DNA of 64,000 nucleotides, from assembly GCF_000178855.1 (NCBI RefSeq), contig NZ_ADVG01000004.1, positions 1,240,001 to 1,304,000 on the forward strand, written 5' to 3'. Positions within the stretch are counted from its first letter, which is position 1. The number at the start of each line of letters is the position of its first letter. The notes beneath the pieces were generated by a model. That model ran no database searches, had not been told where the DNA came from, and saw only the letters and a program-made list of their open reading frames with translations. Positions 51,840-61,096 of the stretch are shown here, one piece after another. The stretch is from Ktedonobacter racemifer DSM 44963 (GTDB lineage Bacteria; Chloroflexota; Ktedonobacteria; Ktedonobacterales; Ktedonobacteraceae). Made by a program: the position numbers and the translations under genes.

Positions 51840-52817
51840 CTAGAGGGTGAAGCCGTGGGCGGCGGCGCCGATGAGGGCCACGTTGGGGTATAAGATAATG
51901 TATACCGGGTAGTGGGAGAGCATCTGGCCCATGCGTCCTTTGGCCAAGAAGGCTTGCATGAATGAGCCATCAGTGAAGAGGGAGAGGAAGCGTGGGGGCA
52001 GGCCACCACCGATATAGACGCCACCGCTGGAGAGCACTTTGAGGGCCATGTTTCCCGCCTCAGCTCCCAGGATCGAGACAAACGTCTTAAGGGTCTCGAT
52101 GCAGATGGGGACCGCCGACTCTACAGCGCCCTTGACGATGATTGGCGTGTGGTCTGAGACGAGTGAGAGCTGATCGCTAAGCCAGTCCGGCTCCTCATAG
52201 GCTCCCGTTGATTGCAGGAACGCATAGAGGTTCGGCAATCCGATACCCGAGCAGACATGCTCATAGCTAACATGTGCCGAACGCTGCAACATAAAGCGGA
52301 GCAGGTCGAGTTCGCGCACGTTGAGTGGAGCGAAGTCGGCGTGGCCGCCCTCGCTGGGATGCGCGACGTAGCGTGAACCATTATGCACCAGGAAGGCCTC
52401 GCCCAGGCCAGTACCTGGCGCGACGACCGCGATTGTCCCTCCCTGCTGAGGCGTTCCCGCGTTCAGAGTATAGATATCCTGCTCCTCTAATAGAGGCACA
52501 CCATAGGCCATGGCGCTCAGATCGTTGAGTAGGCAGATCTTAGGAATGCCCAGGCTCTTCTGCATCTCCTCTTCATCCATGACCCAGGGCAGGTTCGTAA
52601 TCTTGGCTTTTCCATTCATGATGGGACCCGCGACGCCGAAACAGGCCCGATCAACCTGAACATCAACTTGCGTGAGAAACTCTTTAACCATTACCTCCAA
52701 GCTTGCGTAGCGCGCGCTGGGAAAGGTTTTCTCTACTACAGGTGTGCGCAGTTCGCCTGGTGAGGAGAAAACCGCCAGATGGGTTTTGGTGCCACCAATA
52801 TCACCCGCCAGTAACAT
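51840..52817 (-). CDS. glk: Glucokinase (Glk, PF02685 type)
   Basis: A 325-aa glucokinase of the E. coli Glk family. The phosphate-1 loop is LLAGDIGGTKTHLAV, the catalytic Asp is in LLNDLSAMAYG, the phosphate-2 loop is APGTGLGEAFL, and the sugar site has HPSEGGHADFAP. It phosphorylates glucose with ATP at the start of glycolysis. Met1 at 52817 is directly before the P-loop strand as usual. The gene stands alone. Confidence 0.94.
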   Translation of the reverse strand: MLLAGDIGGTKTHLAVFSSPGELRTPVVEKTFPSARYASLEVMVKEFLTQVDVQVDRACFGVAGPIMNGKAKITNLPWVMDEEEMQKSLGIPKICLLNDLSAMAYGVPLLEEQDIYTLNAGTPQQGGTIAVVAPGTGLGEAFLVHNGSRYVAHPSEGGHADFAPLNVRELDLLRFMLQRSAHVSYEHVCSGIGLPNLYAFLQSTGAYEEPDWLSDQLSLVSDHTPIIVKGAVESAVPICIETLKTFVSILGAEAGNMALKVLSSGGVYIGGGLPPRFLSLFTDGSFMQAFLAKGRMGQMLSHYPVYIILYPNVALIGAAAHGFTL

Positions 52818-53353
52818 AATAAGATCTCCACTCTATTTTTTTGCTTTTATACTTATAAGTCCTAAGCAAATCCGTAGGCACAATCAGGCAGACATCCATA
52901 GTTTAGAGCATAGCCACCAAAAAATATAGATGATGATTATCGCTATAACCACCATAATATACGGCTATCCTCCTCATGAACGAGGCCCAACAATTTTCAT
53001 TGTATCCTAGAAATAGTACTAAACAGTATTTATTCGGCCCTTATTTCCTATGCTTGGTCCCCTTACCACTCGCCTGCTTTAGCTCAGGGCCACCCCAAAG
53101 TTGTAAAACGGTGTCAACCAAAGTACCCCTGTGTCAATCATATTGGGTACACAATTGGGTGCAGCGCCCAGGCAGTGGATAAGAGCGCTCGGGGGGCTCT
53201 GAGCAGCAAGGAATTGGGTGTGCCCACGTACAGTATACCTCGAAAAAGGGAACATCCAGAGAAGCCAGAAAGTCGATGTGCAACAGTTACGTGAGTACCT
53301 TGGTGGGGTCAGTAAAAATGGTTTTGGTATGGACAAATAGCGTTGTGGAGAGC
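52818..53353. other. Intergenic region, no clear gene
   Basis: Two overlapping frames (52976-53182 plus, 53079-53336 minus) lack ribosome sites and families. On the plus strand about 53205-53340 reads VYLEKGNIQRSQKVDVQQLR before a stop, which might be the tail of a degraded gene, but no start is present. The promoter motif of the next gene starts at 53354. Confidence 0.35.
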
Positions 53354-53387
53354 CGTAACGTTTTTCGGACGTTTACTCCGTTATACT
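53354..53387 (+). promoter_or_regulatory. Promoter with the shared CGTAACGTTT motif, site 1
   Basis: The 18-mer CGTAACGTTTTTCGGACG (53354-53371) lies 10 bases before TATACT (53382-53387). The start codon of the 7TM sensor gene follows 34 bases later. The same 18-mer with three differences stands at the two divergent promoters near 58.5 kb. Confidence 0.6.
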
Positions 53388-53421
53388 CATAATACCCATT
53401 CAAGCAGAAAAGAGGAAACGT

Positions 53422-54783
53422 ATGGCGAACTCACGGAAGAAACAGGCAAAAGAGACGAGTACAGCGAGCACCAGGGGGCTTCAGCCCCTGCAAGGGTGGG
53501 GGCTGGTCATTGCCAGAATAATCTGGGCAGCCATCGCATTCGTCGATCTGATCATTCTGATCATTGGTGTCCCTGCCCTGACAATCCAGGTGCAGAAACC
53601 ATGTCTTGATCTGACCAGGGCCACTTGCAGCAGTCTTCAACTTCTCCCCACACAAATGGCTGCGGCCCAATTCCTGGGGATCACCCCCGGAGCTTACGCG
53701 GCATATACTGTAACGTGCGATTTGCTGATCACGCTGCTGTTTTTTATCATCGGGGCCTTGATCTTCTGGCATAAATCGAACGACTGGATGGGACTCTTTG
53801 TCTCGATCCTGCTCATCACTTTTGGCGGTTTGGGGATGGACCTGGTACACACAAATGCACTTCCTGACATTCTGCCCTCGAACAATCTCATTTTTCTGAT
53901 CTACAATTTTTTGAGCATTTTGAGTGGGGCACTAGATTTACTCGTATGGCCTGCTCTCGGTCTGTTCTTTTGCACCTTTCCCGATGGGCGCCTGGTCCCT
54001 CGCTGGTCCTGGATTTTTCCCTGCCTTTTTGTTGTCCAGTTTGTTTTTTACGTTTTACCCTCGCCCTGGAACTTCCAAAACTGGCCGCCGTTCCTCCAAT
54101 TACTAGAGATACTTCTGGTCTATGGAGGTTCAGTAGGAACGCAAATCTATCGTTATTTCTTTGTAGCCTCGCCTCTCCAGCGCCAGCAAATTAAATGGTT
54201 GGCGTTCGGTTTTGGACTGGTTATCTTTGTAGTTCTCCCGCTTGAGAGTCTTCTTCTGATCTTGAACGGACCACATTCTATACTACAATTGGCTGACCCC
54301 TTTACATTGATGTTCGACTACTTGCCAATACCCCTCGCCTTAGGCGTTGCCCTGTTGCGTTATCGCCTCTGGGATATCGATGTGTTGATCAATCGCACGT
54401 TGGTTTATGGCTTGCTCACGCTCATTCTGGCAGCGGTGTACTTTGGGTTGGTCTTTGGTGCGCAGGCCCTACTCGTGGGCTTGATCGGCAAAAACGATGG
54501 GATTGTGATCGTGGGATCAACGCTGGTCGTGGCGGTGCTCTTCCAGCCCTTGCGTCGAGGCATTCAAAATGTGATTGATCGGCGTTTCTACCGCCAGAAA
54601 TACGATGCCCAGCGCACTCTGCAAGCCTTTAGCGCCACCCTGCATCAGCAGACCGATCTGGCACAGCTTAGTGGGCAGATTATGGCGGTTATACAGGAGA
54701 CAGTGCAACCGGCATCGGTCTCGCTCTGGCTGTGTAGGCCTGCGGAACGGGAGAGTGAAAGCGCTTCATCAGGGCGGGAATGA
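53422..54783 (+). CDS. 7TM sensor protein without a kinase domain
   Basis: A 453-aa protein with AGAGGAAACGT before ATG 53422. After a polar N-terminus about eight helices follow, ending near residue 375; then comes RRGIQNVIDRRFYRQKYDAQ with RTLQAFSATLHQQTDLAQLS and QETVQPASVSLWLC. In Chloroflexota this sequence normally joins the sensor part to a histidine kinase or SpoIIE domain. Here the frame stops 20 residues later, so the output domain is missing. It may signal through the regulators downstream; loss by truncation is the alternative. Confidence 0.85.
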   Translation: MANSRKKQAKETSTASTRGLQPLQGWGLVIARIIWAAIAFVDLIILIIGVPALTIQVQKPCLDLTRATCSSLQLLPTQMAAAQFLGITPGAYAAYTVTCDLLITLLFFIIGALIFWHKSNDWMGLFVSILLITFGGLGMDLVHTNALPDILPSNNLIFLIYNFLSILSGALDLLVWPALGLFFCTFPDGRLVPRWSWIFPCLFVVQFVFYVLPSPWNFQNWPPFLQLLEILLVYGGSVGTQIYRYFFVASPLQRQQIKWLAFGFGLVIFVVLPLESLLLILNGPHSILQLADPFTLMFDYLPIPLALGVALLRYRLWDIDVLINRTLVYGLLTLILAAVYFGLVFGAQALLVGLIGKNDGIVIVGSTLVVAVLFQPLRRGIQNVIDRRFYRQKYDAQRTLQAFSATLHQQTDLAQLSGQIMAVIQETVQPASVSLWLCRPAERESESASSGRE

Positions 54784-55024
54784 ACTTCCCCCTATGAAAT
54801 GACCGATAGAGAATACCGCACAATCATCTCAAAACCGTTACGAGCGATTATCCCGTCTTTCCACTCGCCAAATCACGAAATATGCTTCTATTTCTTAATT
54901 ACTCTTCTCTTCTCTTCTCTTGTAATCCTCTATTGTATAGCTTACAATGACATCCATAGCAGAGGTGTGCGCTTATACATCGCCATGATACAGATCTCTA
55001 TTATCTCCAAACTGAGGGTACTCG

Positions 55025-58006
55025 ATGTCTCGGTTGACTCTCTCGCTCTTTGGGCCGCCGTTGATAGAACTCGATGGCAGCCCCGTCACTACCGATACAC
55101 GCAAAGCGGTCGCGCTCCTGGCTTATCTGGCGATGACACGCCAAACGCACAGCCGCGATACGCTGGCGGCATTACTCTGGCCGGAGTATGACCAGCCCCA
55201 CGCGCGTGCCACCCTGCGCCGCACGCTTTCCTCCCTGCATAAAGCCCTCGCGGGCGCGTGGCTCCAGATTGACCGTGAGACAATCAGACTCAAGCAGCAG
55301 GATGGTTTCTGGCTGGATGTCGAGGCGTTCAGGTCCCTCTTGACCGATTATCACACTCATCAGCACCAGGCGGGAGAACCTTGCGCGAACTGCCTTGCAG
55401 GGCTGAATCGCGCAGTGACGCTCTACTGCGATAGCTTTATGGCTGGCTTTTCGCTCTCAGATAGCGCGCCTTTTGACGATTGGCAGTTCTATCAGGCCGA
55501 TAGCTTACGGCGCGAGCTCGCTGGCGCCCTGGAGCAACTGGTCCTCGCGTATATCGCCAGTGGAGAAATTGGCCTGGCAATCACCCAGGCCCGGCGTTTA
55601 CTCTCCCTGGATCGCCTCCATGAACCAGCGCATCGCTATTTAATGCAGCTCTACGCCTGGTCTGGTCAGCGCTCCACCGCCATCCAGCAATACCAGGAAT
55701 GCGTCAAAGCACTCGATGAAGAACTGGGCGTGACCCCTTTGGAAGCAACCATACAACTCTATGAAGCCATCAAGGAAAACCGCCTATCACCACCGCCAGA
55801 GCGACGCCAGCCATTTTCCCAAAACGCAGCTACCGCCAGTCACGCGTTGCCGCTAGAGCGGTCAGATGAACCGCATCTGGCCTCGTTCGATTATCCCCTG
55901 GTTGGGCGCGAGAACGAGTGGGCGGAACTGCTCTCCATTTACGCTGAAAAGGCTCCCTCTGGATATATTGTCGCGCTTGAAGGAGAGGCCGGGATCGGCA
56001 AAACACGTTTAGCCGAAGATCTGGTTGCCGAGGCAAAAGCCAGGGGTGCCCGGACGGTGAGCGTGCGCTGTTACGAGGGTGAGGTTGATCTCGCGTACGG
56101 GCCGATTGCGGCAGGGCTACGCGTTGCCATCAATCAGCAGCAAGATTCTCACTGGCACAATCAGCTTGCTTCCCACTGGCTGAGCGAGGCCACACGGCTC
56201 CTTCCCGAATTGGCGCAGCAGCGTCCCGATGTGCCCTCGCCACAGCCGCTTGCCAGTCCTGGCGCGCAGAGTCGCTTTTTCGAGGGGCTGCGCCAGGTCT
56301 GGCTTGCCCTCTGCACTGATACTCGTCTATCTGCGCCTGGCCTCCTCTTTTTTGATGATATTCACTGGGCCGATGCAGCCTCGCTGGAATTTCTCGGCTA
56401 TCTGATCAGACGGCTTGATGAAAAACCACTCTGCCTGCTCCTTACCTGGCGCAACAACCAGCAGACTATCAGTCAACGTTTTCAGCGTCCCTTAGCAGAG
56501 GCCCAGCAGAGCGGCAAAGCGCAGCTCCTCACCCCGGCCCGCCTGGATCAACCAACCGTTGAGCGGCTGGTACGCCATATTGCGGCCAGTGGTGTGGATC
56601 TCCCGCCGCATTTTACCAGCCAGCTCTACCAGGAAACCGAGGGCGTGCCGCTCTTCCTGACTGAATATCTCACCGCTCTGACTACTGGAGCGATCAAGGC
56701 AGAAGACACCGAATGGAGCCTGCCCGGCGGCGTGCGTAACTTGCTCAACTCGCGCCTGGAAGCAGTTGGGGAGACCAGCCGACAACTCTTGGGGACCGCC
56801 GCAACCATCGGGCGTTCCTTCGACTTCGATATCCTTTGTGAGATCAGCGGTCGCAGCGAGGAAGAGACGGTGAATGGCTTGGAAGAACTGATCAGCATGG
56901 GTCTGGTTAAAGAGATGGGCAATCTGCCCACGTCTTACCACTACCCTTTAAGCAACGAACCCACGCTCATCTACGACTTCTGTCATGAAAAAATGCGCAG
57001 TCTGGTGTACGACGGGATCACTCTGGCTCGCCGCCGCCTGCTTCACCGTCGCACCGCAGAGACGCTGGTGGCGCGTATGCGTGGACAACGTGAGCTCGGG
57101 ATACTCGCGGGCCAGATCGCTTTGCACTATCAGGCAGCCAACCAGCGAGCCCTGGCCGCCACCTATTTTTGTCAGGCTGGCGAGTATGCGCGTTCTCTCT
57201 ACAGACACACGGAAGCCCTGGCCCATTTTCACACCGCCTTGGCGCTGGGCCATCCCACAAGCTCCGAACTGCTTGAAACCATTGCTGACCTGTATACCTT
57301 CCTGGGAGAATATGAAACAGCCCTCAAAAGTTATCGGGCTGCCAAAGCCCTGAGTGCCACGCCACGCGCTATTCTGGAACAGAAACAAGGCAAGATCTAT
57401 GAGCGTCGGGGGAATTGGCAACTTGCGGAAGAACACTTTGCCCTCGCCCTCCACTTACTCCAAACGCAGGCTGGATCAGAGGAGGAGCAGGCGCGAGTAT
57501 GCGCCGATTGGAGTCTCTCTGCCCACCATCATGGACATATCCAGCAGGCACACGATCTGGCACAGCAAGCACTCGACCTGGCAGAACAGACCAACGATAC
57601 CCACGCACTGGCCCAGGCACACAATATGTTGGGCGTTCTTGCCAATAGCCAGGGAGAGATGACCACAGCATATTTTCATCTGGAACGCAGCCTGGCCCTG
57701 GCGGAAAACCTGCAAGACGCCAGCATTCAGGCCGCCGCCCTGAATAACCTGGCGCTGGCCTACCGAGCCAGCGGGGAGGTTGTACGCGCCATTGCGCTCA
57801 CGGAAACGGCCCTGGCACTCTGTCGTTCCCAGGGTGATCGCCACCGCGAAGCTGCCCTGCACAGCAACTTGGCTGACCTCCTGCACGAAGCCGAGCGCAC
57901 CGATGAGGCAATGAGTCAGCTTAAGCTTGCCGCCCGCATCTACACTGAAATCGACGGAGAAGCAGGCGCGATGCAGCCAGAGATCTGGAAATTGGTCGAG
58001 TGGTAG
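55025..58006 (+). CDS. BTAD-AAA-TPR transcriptional regulator
   Basis: A 993-aa regulator. Residues 1-100 form a winged-helix (OmpR/SARP-like) domain (MSRLTLSLFGPPLIELDGSP), about 100-250 the BTAD helices (EPAHRYLMQLYAWSGQRSTA), about 290-600 an ATPase with Walker A GEAGIGKTRL and Walker B LLFFDDIHWAD, and from about 740 a series of TPRs (YFCQAGEYARSLYRHTEALA and TYFHLERSLALAENLQDAS). These large STAND-type regulators switch state upon ATP and ligand binding. It is followed by a convergent STAS gene. Start ATG 55025 after GAGGGTACTC. Confidence 0.92.
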   Translation: MSRLTLSLFGPPLIELDGSPVTTDTRKAVALLAYLAMTRQTHSRDTLAALLWPEYDQPHARATLRRTLSSLHKALAGAWLQIDRETIRLKQQDGFWLDVEAFRSLLTDYHTHQHQAGEPCANCLAGLNRAVTLYCDSFMAGFSLSDSAPFDDWQFYQADSLRRELAGALEQLVLAYIASGEIGLAITQARRLLSLDRLHEPAHRYLMQLYAWSGQRSTAIQQYQECVKALDEELGVTPLEATIQLYEAIKENRLSPPPERRQPFSQNAATASHALPLERSDEPHLASFDYPLVGRENEWAELLSIYAEKAPSGYIVALEGEAGIGKTRLAEDLVAEAKARGARTVSVRCYEGEVDLAYGPIAAGLRVAINQQQDSHWHNQLASHWLSEATRLLPELAQQRPDVPSPQPLASPGAQSRFFEGLRQVWLALCTDTRLSAPGLLFFDDIHWADAASLEFLGYLIRRLDEKPLCLLLTWRNNQQTISQRFQRPLAEAQQSGKAQLLTPARLDQPTVERLVRHIAASGVDLPPHFTSQLYQETEGVPLFLTEYLTALTTGAIKAEDTEWSLPGGVRNLLNSRLEAVGETSRQLLGTAATIGRSFDFDILCEISGRSEEETVNGLEELISMGLVKEMGNLPTSYHYPLSNEPTLIYDFCHEKMRSLVYDGITLARRRLLHRRTAETLVARMRGQRELGILAGQIALHYQAANQRALAATYFCQAGEYARSLYRHTEALAHFHTALALGHPTSSELLETIADLYTFLGEYETALKSYRAAKALSATPRAILEQKQGKIYERRGNWQLAEEHFALALHLLQTQAGSEEEQARVCADWSLSAHHHGHIQQAHDLAQQALDLAEQTNDTHALAQAHNMLGVLANSQGEMTTAYFHLERSLALAENLQDASIQAAALNNLALAYRASGEVVRAIALTETALALCRSQGDRHREAALHSNLADLLHEAERTDEAMSQLKLAARIYTEIDGEAGAMQPEIWKLVEW

Positions 58007-58016
58007 CCACTCAAAT

Positions 58017-58379
58017 CTATGGTCGAGATGGAGGGATACTATTCAATGCTTGTGCCTCATCAGAGAAGATGCTCATAAAATCGGCCAGGCGCGTAATGCG
58101 AAAAATCTCTACAAAATGCTCACTCAGACCGTACACCATCAGGGGACATTTGGCTTTAAGAGCGCGTTTGAGTATCCCAACGATCAGCGCGATTCCAACA
58201 CTGTTCATATAACTTACCTGACTGAAATTCAGCAAGATCGTTTCAGGGTGCCCGCTGACAGCTTCCGTATACGCACTATCCAGCGCATCTGCCGCGAAAT
58301 TGTTGATTTCGCCCTGTAAATCGATAATCGCGGCCCGCGTCCGGTGCCGAATATGGGCCTCGAAACTAGCCGTTGCCAT
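58017..58379 (-). CDS. STAS-domain protein without phosphoacceptor Ser
   Basis: A 120-aa single STAS domain. Compared with SpoIIAA, where the motif before the active helix is MDSSG with phosphorylated Ser58, this protein reads MNSVG, so Val61 replaces the phosphorylated residue. It is divergent from the SpoIIE-RsbW gene. Like other anti-anti-sigma factors it could bind an RsbW-type kinase domain, but without being switched off by phosphorylation. It would then act as a constantly active antagonist. Convergent with the BTAD gene, ten bases between stops. Confidence 0.9.
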   Translation of the reverse strand: MATASFEAHIRHRTRAAIIDLQGEINNFAADALDSAYTEAVSGHPETILLNFSQVSYMNSVGIALIVGILKRALKAKCPLMVYGLSEHFVEIFRITRLADFMSIFSDEAQALNSIPPSRP

Positions 58380-58435
58380 GACAAATAGTCCTCTCTTGTA
58401 GTAGAGCGCTGCTGAAAAGCTCTCTCTCGTTTTTG

Positions 58436-58468
58436 ATTATAATTCCTGGTCGTCCTCTAAACGTTACG
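58436..58468 (-). promoter_or_regulatory. Promoter with the shared CGTAACGTTT motif, site 3
   Basis: Read on the minus strand, CGTAACGTTTAGAGGACG covers 58468 down to 58451 and TATAAT covers 58441 down to 58436, 9 bases apart. It drives the STAS gene that starts at 58379. With site 2 it forms an 18-bp inverted repeat with 67 bases between arms. Confidence 0.6.
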
Positions 58469-58535
58469 AGAAATTATTCTCTCTTATTGCTGGCGCAAAA
58501 TGTCACGAGAAAGGTGCGAGAATATTCCTCTTTAC

Positions 58536-58568
58536 CGTAACGTTTAGAGGACGTGCAGACTCTATACT
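58536..58568 (+). promoter_or_regulatory. Promoter with the shared CGTAACGTTT motif, site 2
   Basis: CGTAACGTTTAGAGGACG (58536-58553) lies 9 bases before TATACT (58563-58568) and 56 bases before the SpoIIE-RsbW start. It is identical over 18 bases to the minus-strand site at 58451-58468. Confidence 0.6.
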
Positions 58569-58608
58569 ACGAAGGAAAGATACATCGTAAAGAATATTGG
58601 AGTTCGAG

Positions 58609-60279
58609 ATGGCAACATTTTTCCAGTACATTCGCCAGAGAATGCCTTTCCGGAGAAGCACCCAAAAAAAGCAAGCTCTCCCGACGCCTGTATTACCCGC
58701 AACTCAGCGCGTTGTTTCGCAGGCAGTGAACATCGCGCCCAACGACGCGCTTATTGCCTATTTCCTGAGCTCGCCTGGCGCGATTGAGGTCGAGAAACTG
58801 CATCTCGATTCGCCAATTCTGCGCGAACTCAAAGAAGCAGGAGTCAAGCTGACGATGCCGCTGGTGAGCCAGGGTGAGTTGGTTGGGCTGATCAATCTAG
58901 GAGGACGTTTGAGTGAGCAGGACTACTCCAGTTATGACAAAGGACTGCTGAACTCGCTGGCAACCCAGGCCGCGCCCGCTCTCCGTGTCGCCCAGATGGT
59001 CTTGGATCAACAGGCACAGGCCCGCGAACGCGAACGCATTGAGCAGGAATTGCGGGTGGCGCGCATCATTCAACAAACACTGCTACCTAAAGAACTGCCC
59101 GACCTGCCCAACTGGCAAGTGACTGCCTATTATCAGCCAGCGCGCGCGGTTGGCGGCGACTTCTATGACTTTATCCCTTATGAAGATGGCCGGCTGGGGA
59201 TTGTCGTTGGCGATGTGACTGATAAGGGCATTCCTGCCGCCCTGGTTATGGCGACCACCCGCAGTATCCTGCGTTCCTCGGCCCAGGAAGATCTCTCTCC
59301 CGGCGCCGTTCTGGAACGCGCCAACGATTTACTCTTTCCCGATATTCCGGAGAGAATGTTTGTCACGTGTTTCTATGCCATTCTCGATCCTCAGAGTGGA
59401 TTCCTGCGCTATGCCAATGCCGGGCATGACCTGCCCTATCGCTGGCACGAGGGCGAGGTAGGCGAGCTACGCGCCACAGGTATGCCCCTGGGGTTGATGC
59501 CTGGCATGTTCTATGAAGAGAAAGAAGTCACCCTGGCGCCTGGCGAAAGCATGCTGCTCTATAGCGATGGCCTGGTTGAGGCGCACAATCCTACTCGCAA
59601 CATGTTTGGCTTTCCTCGCTTGATTACATTGCTTGGCATGTACCAGGACGAAAACTCTCCTATCGATTACTTGCGCGCAGAACTCAGCGCCTTTACTGGA
59701 GCAGACTGGGAACAGGAGGATGATATCACCCTGGTGACCTTACAACACGTTCCAGTGCAGACCCCCCAGGAAACAACCGAGATTCTGAGGAAGCCCGAAG
59801 TCCACGAAGGATCCATTGAAAGCGGAGATGGCTGGCAGCCCCTAGAAACATGGTCTATCCCCAGCGCAATGGGCAATGAACGGATCGCAATCTCATATAT
59901 AACCCAGCGTGTTCAGCCCTTTCATCTGCCAGAACGTCGTCTGGAGCAACTCAAAACAGCGGTGGCAGAGGCCACGATGAACGCTATGGAACATGGAAAC
60001 CACTACCGCCCGGAGTTCCCTGTCACCCTCCAACTCCTCTCGTCAGAGCAGGCCATCGCAGTACGGATCAGCGATCAAGGTGGTTATCAGCCCACCCAGG
60101 CTCCGGAAACGCCTGATATCGAGGCCAAGCTGGCTGAACTACAATCGCCCCGTGGTTGGGGCCTGTTCTTGATCCAGAATATGGTCGATGAGATGCGCAT
60201 TCTCAACGACGAACATACCCATACCATCGAACTTGTGATGTCCCTAGAAGGAGGCCCCTATGCCCCCCAAAGTGCTTAA
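58609..60279 (+). CDS. GAF-like SpoIIE phosphatase fused to RsbW-type kinase
   Basis: A 556-aa protein from ATG 58609 (MATFFQYIRQRM), GGAG seven bases upstream. A GAF-like domain spans about 45-140, an amphipathic helix region (RERERIEQELRVARIIQQTL) about 140-165, and a PP2C/SpoIIE phosphatase 170-385 (VGGDFYDFIPYEDG, VGDVTDKG, NAGHDLPYRW, LYSDGL and DDITLV). From about 420 a HATPase domain (VAEATMNAMEHGNHYRPEFP, ISDQGGYQ and GWGLFLIQNMVDEM) resembles RsbW. The kinase inactivates STAS partners by phosphorylation and the phosphatase reverses it, both in one chain. The next gene overlaps it. Confidence 0.93.
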   Translation: MATFFQYIRQRMPFRRSTQKKQALPTPVLPATQRVVSQAVNIAPNDALIAYFLSSPGAIEVEKLHLDSPILRELKEAGVKLTMPLVSQGELVGLINLGGRLSEQDYSSYDKGLLNSLATQAAPALRVAQMVLDQQAQARERERIEQELRVARIIQQTLLPKELPDLPNWQVTAYYQPARAVGGDFYDFIPYEDGRLGIVVGDVTDKGIPAALVMATTRSILRSSAQEDLSPGAVLERANDLLFPDIPERMFVTCFYAILDPQSGFLRYANAGHDLPYRWHEGEVGELRATGMPLGLMPGMFYEEKEVTLAPGESMLLYSDGLVEAHNPTRNMFGFPRLITLLGMYQDENSPIDYLRAELSAFTGADWEQEDDITLVTLQHVPVQTPQETTEILRKPEVHEGSIESGDGWQPLETWSIPSAMGNERIAISYITQRVQPFHLPERRLEQLKTAVAEATMNAMEHGNHYRPEFPVTLQLLSSEQAIAVRISDQGGYQPTQAPETPDIEAKLAELQSPRGWGLFLIQNMVDEMRILNDEHTHTIELVMSLEGGPYAPQSA

Positions 60280-60631
60280 AGCCGCGGTCCGTCACCAACC
60301 AAGCGTCTCTATTGTGGACCTGCATGGCGAGATCAACGCCCAGGCTGAAAGTGTGTTGAACAACGCTTATGCCGAAGCTGAGACATATGGCTTAGAGGTC
60401 ATTCTGCTCAACTTTCACGGTGTGAACTATATCAACAGCACCGGTATCGCGCTGATTGTCAGTCTGCTCGCCCGTGCCCGCAAACAGCACCGTCGTCTGC
60501 TCGCCTGTGGCCTGAGCCAACATTATGTGGAGATATTCCAGGTCACCCGCCTGGCCGATTTCTTACACATCTTCCCCGATGAGACAAGCGCTCTCACACA
60601 AGACATGAGTGAATCCAGCCAATCTATGTAA
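60260..60631 (+). CDS. STAS-domain anti-anti-sigma protein with Thr acceptor
   Basis: A 123-aa STAS domain; ATG 60260 with AAGGAGGCCCCT upstream, overlapping the fusion gene by 20 bases. The acceptor region is YINSTGIALIV, so Thr61 stands where SpoIIAA has phosphoserine. Translational coupling makes it the direct substrate of the fused kinase and phosphatase. It should bind the RsbW-type domain when dephosphorylated and thereby free the target protein. Confidence 0.92.
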   Translation: MPPKVLKAAVRHQPSVSIVDLHGEINAQAESVLNNAYAEAETYGLEVILLNFHGVNYINSTGIALIVSLLARARKQHRRLLACGLSQHYVEIFQVTRLADFLHIFPDETSALTQDMSESSQSM

Positions 60632-60685
60632 AAACAGTGTCGTTTTTGTTGCGTTATGTAGCAATTGCAGGAGGCAGAGAAAAGC

Positions 60686-61096
60686 ATGCCAGAGGCCAAA
60701 GCAACTATGCAAGCACGCACGGTCAACGGGATTGCCGGCATCATCGATATCCAGGGCGAACTCAACGCGTTCGCGGAAGGCATATTGATGGAGATGTACA
60801 ACACTGTCAGCGCGCCAAATATCCGCGCGATTATTCTCAATTTTAGCGAAATGGAGTATATGAATAGTAGTGGCATTGGCTTGATCGTCACGCTGCTGAT
60901 TCGCGCAAATCGCCAGAAACAGCAACTCTTCGGGTATGGGTTAAGCGAACACTATCAGAACATTTTTCAATTGACCCGTCTTAACGATTCTATCCAGCTT
61001 TATGCGAACGAAAACGAGGCCATCAAAGCGCTCCGTTCCGTTGTAACCGTAACGGAGAATCGGCCACGCTTCTTTAAAAGGAGAGAGACCCGATGA
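60686..61096 (+). CDS. STAS-domain anti-anti-sigma protein with Ser acceptor
   Basis: A 136-aa STAS protein from ATG 60686 (MPEAKATMQARTVNG), with GGAGGCAGAGAAAAGC before it; a TTG 21 bases upstream is possible. The acceptor motif YMNSSGIGLIV keeps Ser62, as in SpoIIAA and RsbV. The C-terminal extension (RPRFFKRRETR) is basic. It is transcribed with the SpoIIE-RsbW fusion and overlaps the next gene by ATGA. Confidence 0.92.
   Translation: MPEAKATMQARTVNGIAGIIDIQGELNAFAEGILMEMYNTVSAPNIRAIILNFSEMEYMNSSGIGLIVTLLIRANRQKQQLFGYGLSEHYQNIFQLTRLNDSIQLYANENEAIKALRSVVTVTENRPRFFKRRETR

Noticed and set aside
52976..53336. Frames on both strands between glucokinase and the 7TM sensor
   Set aside because: Neither has a ribosome site or recognisable product, and they overlap each other.
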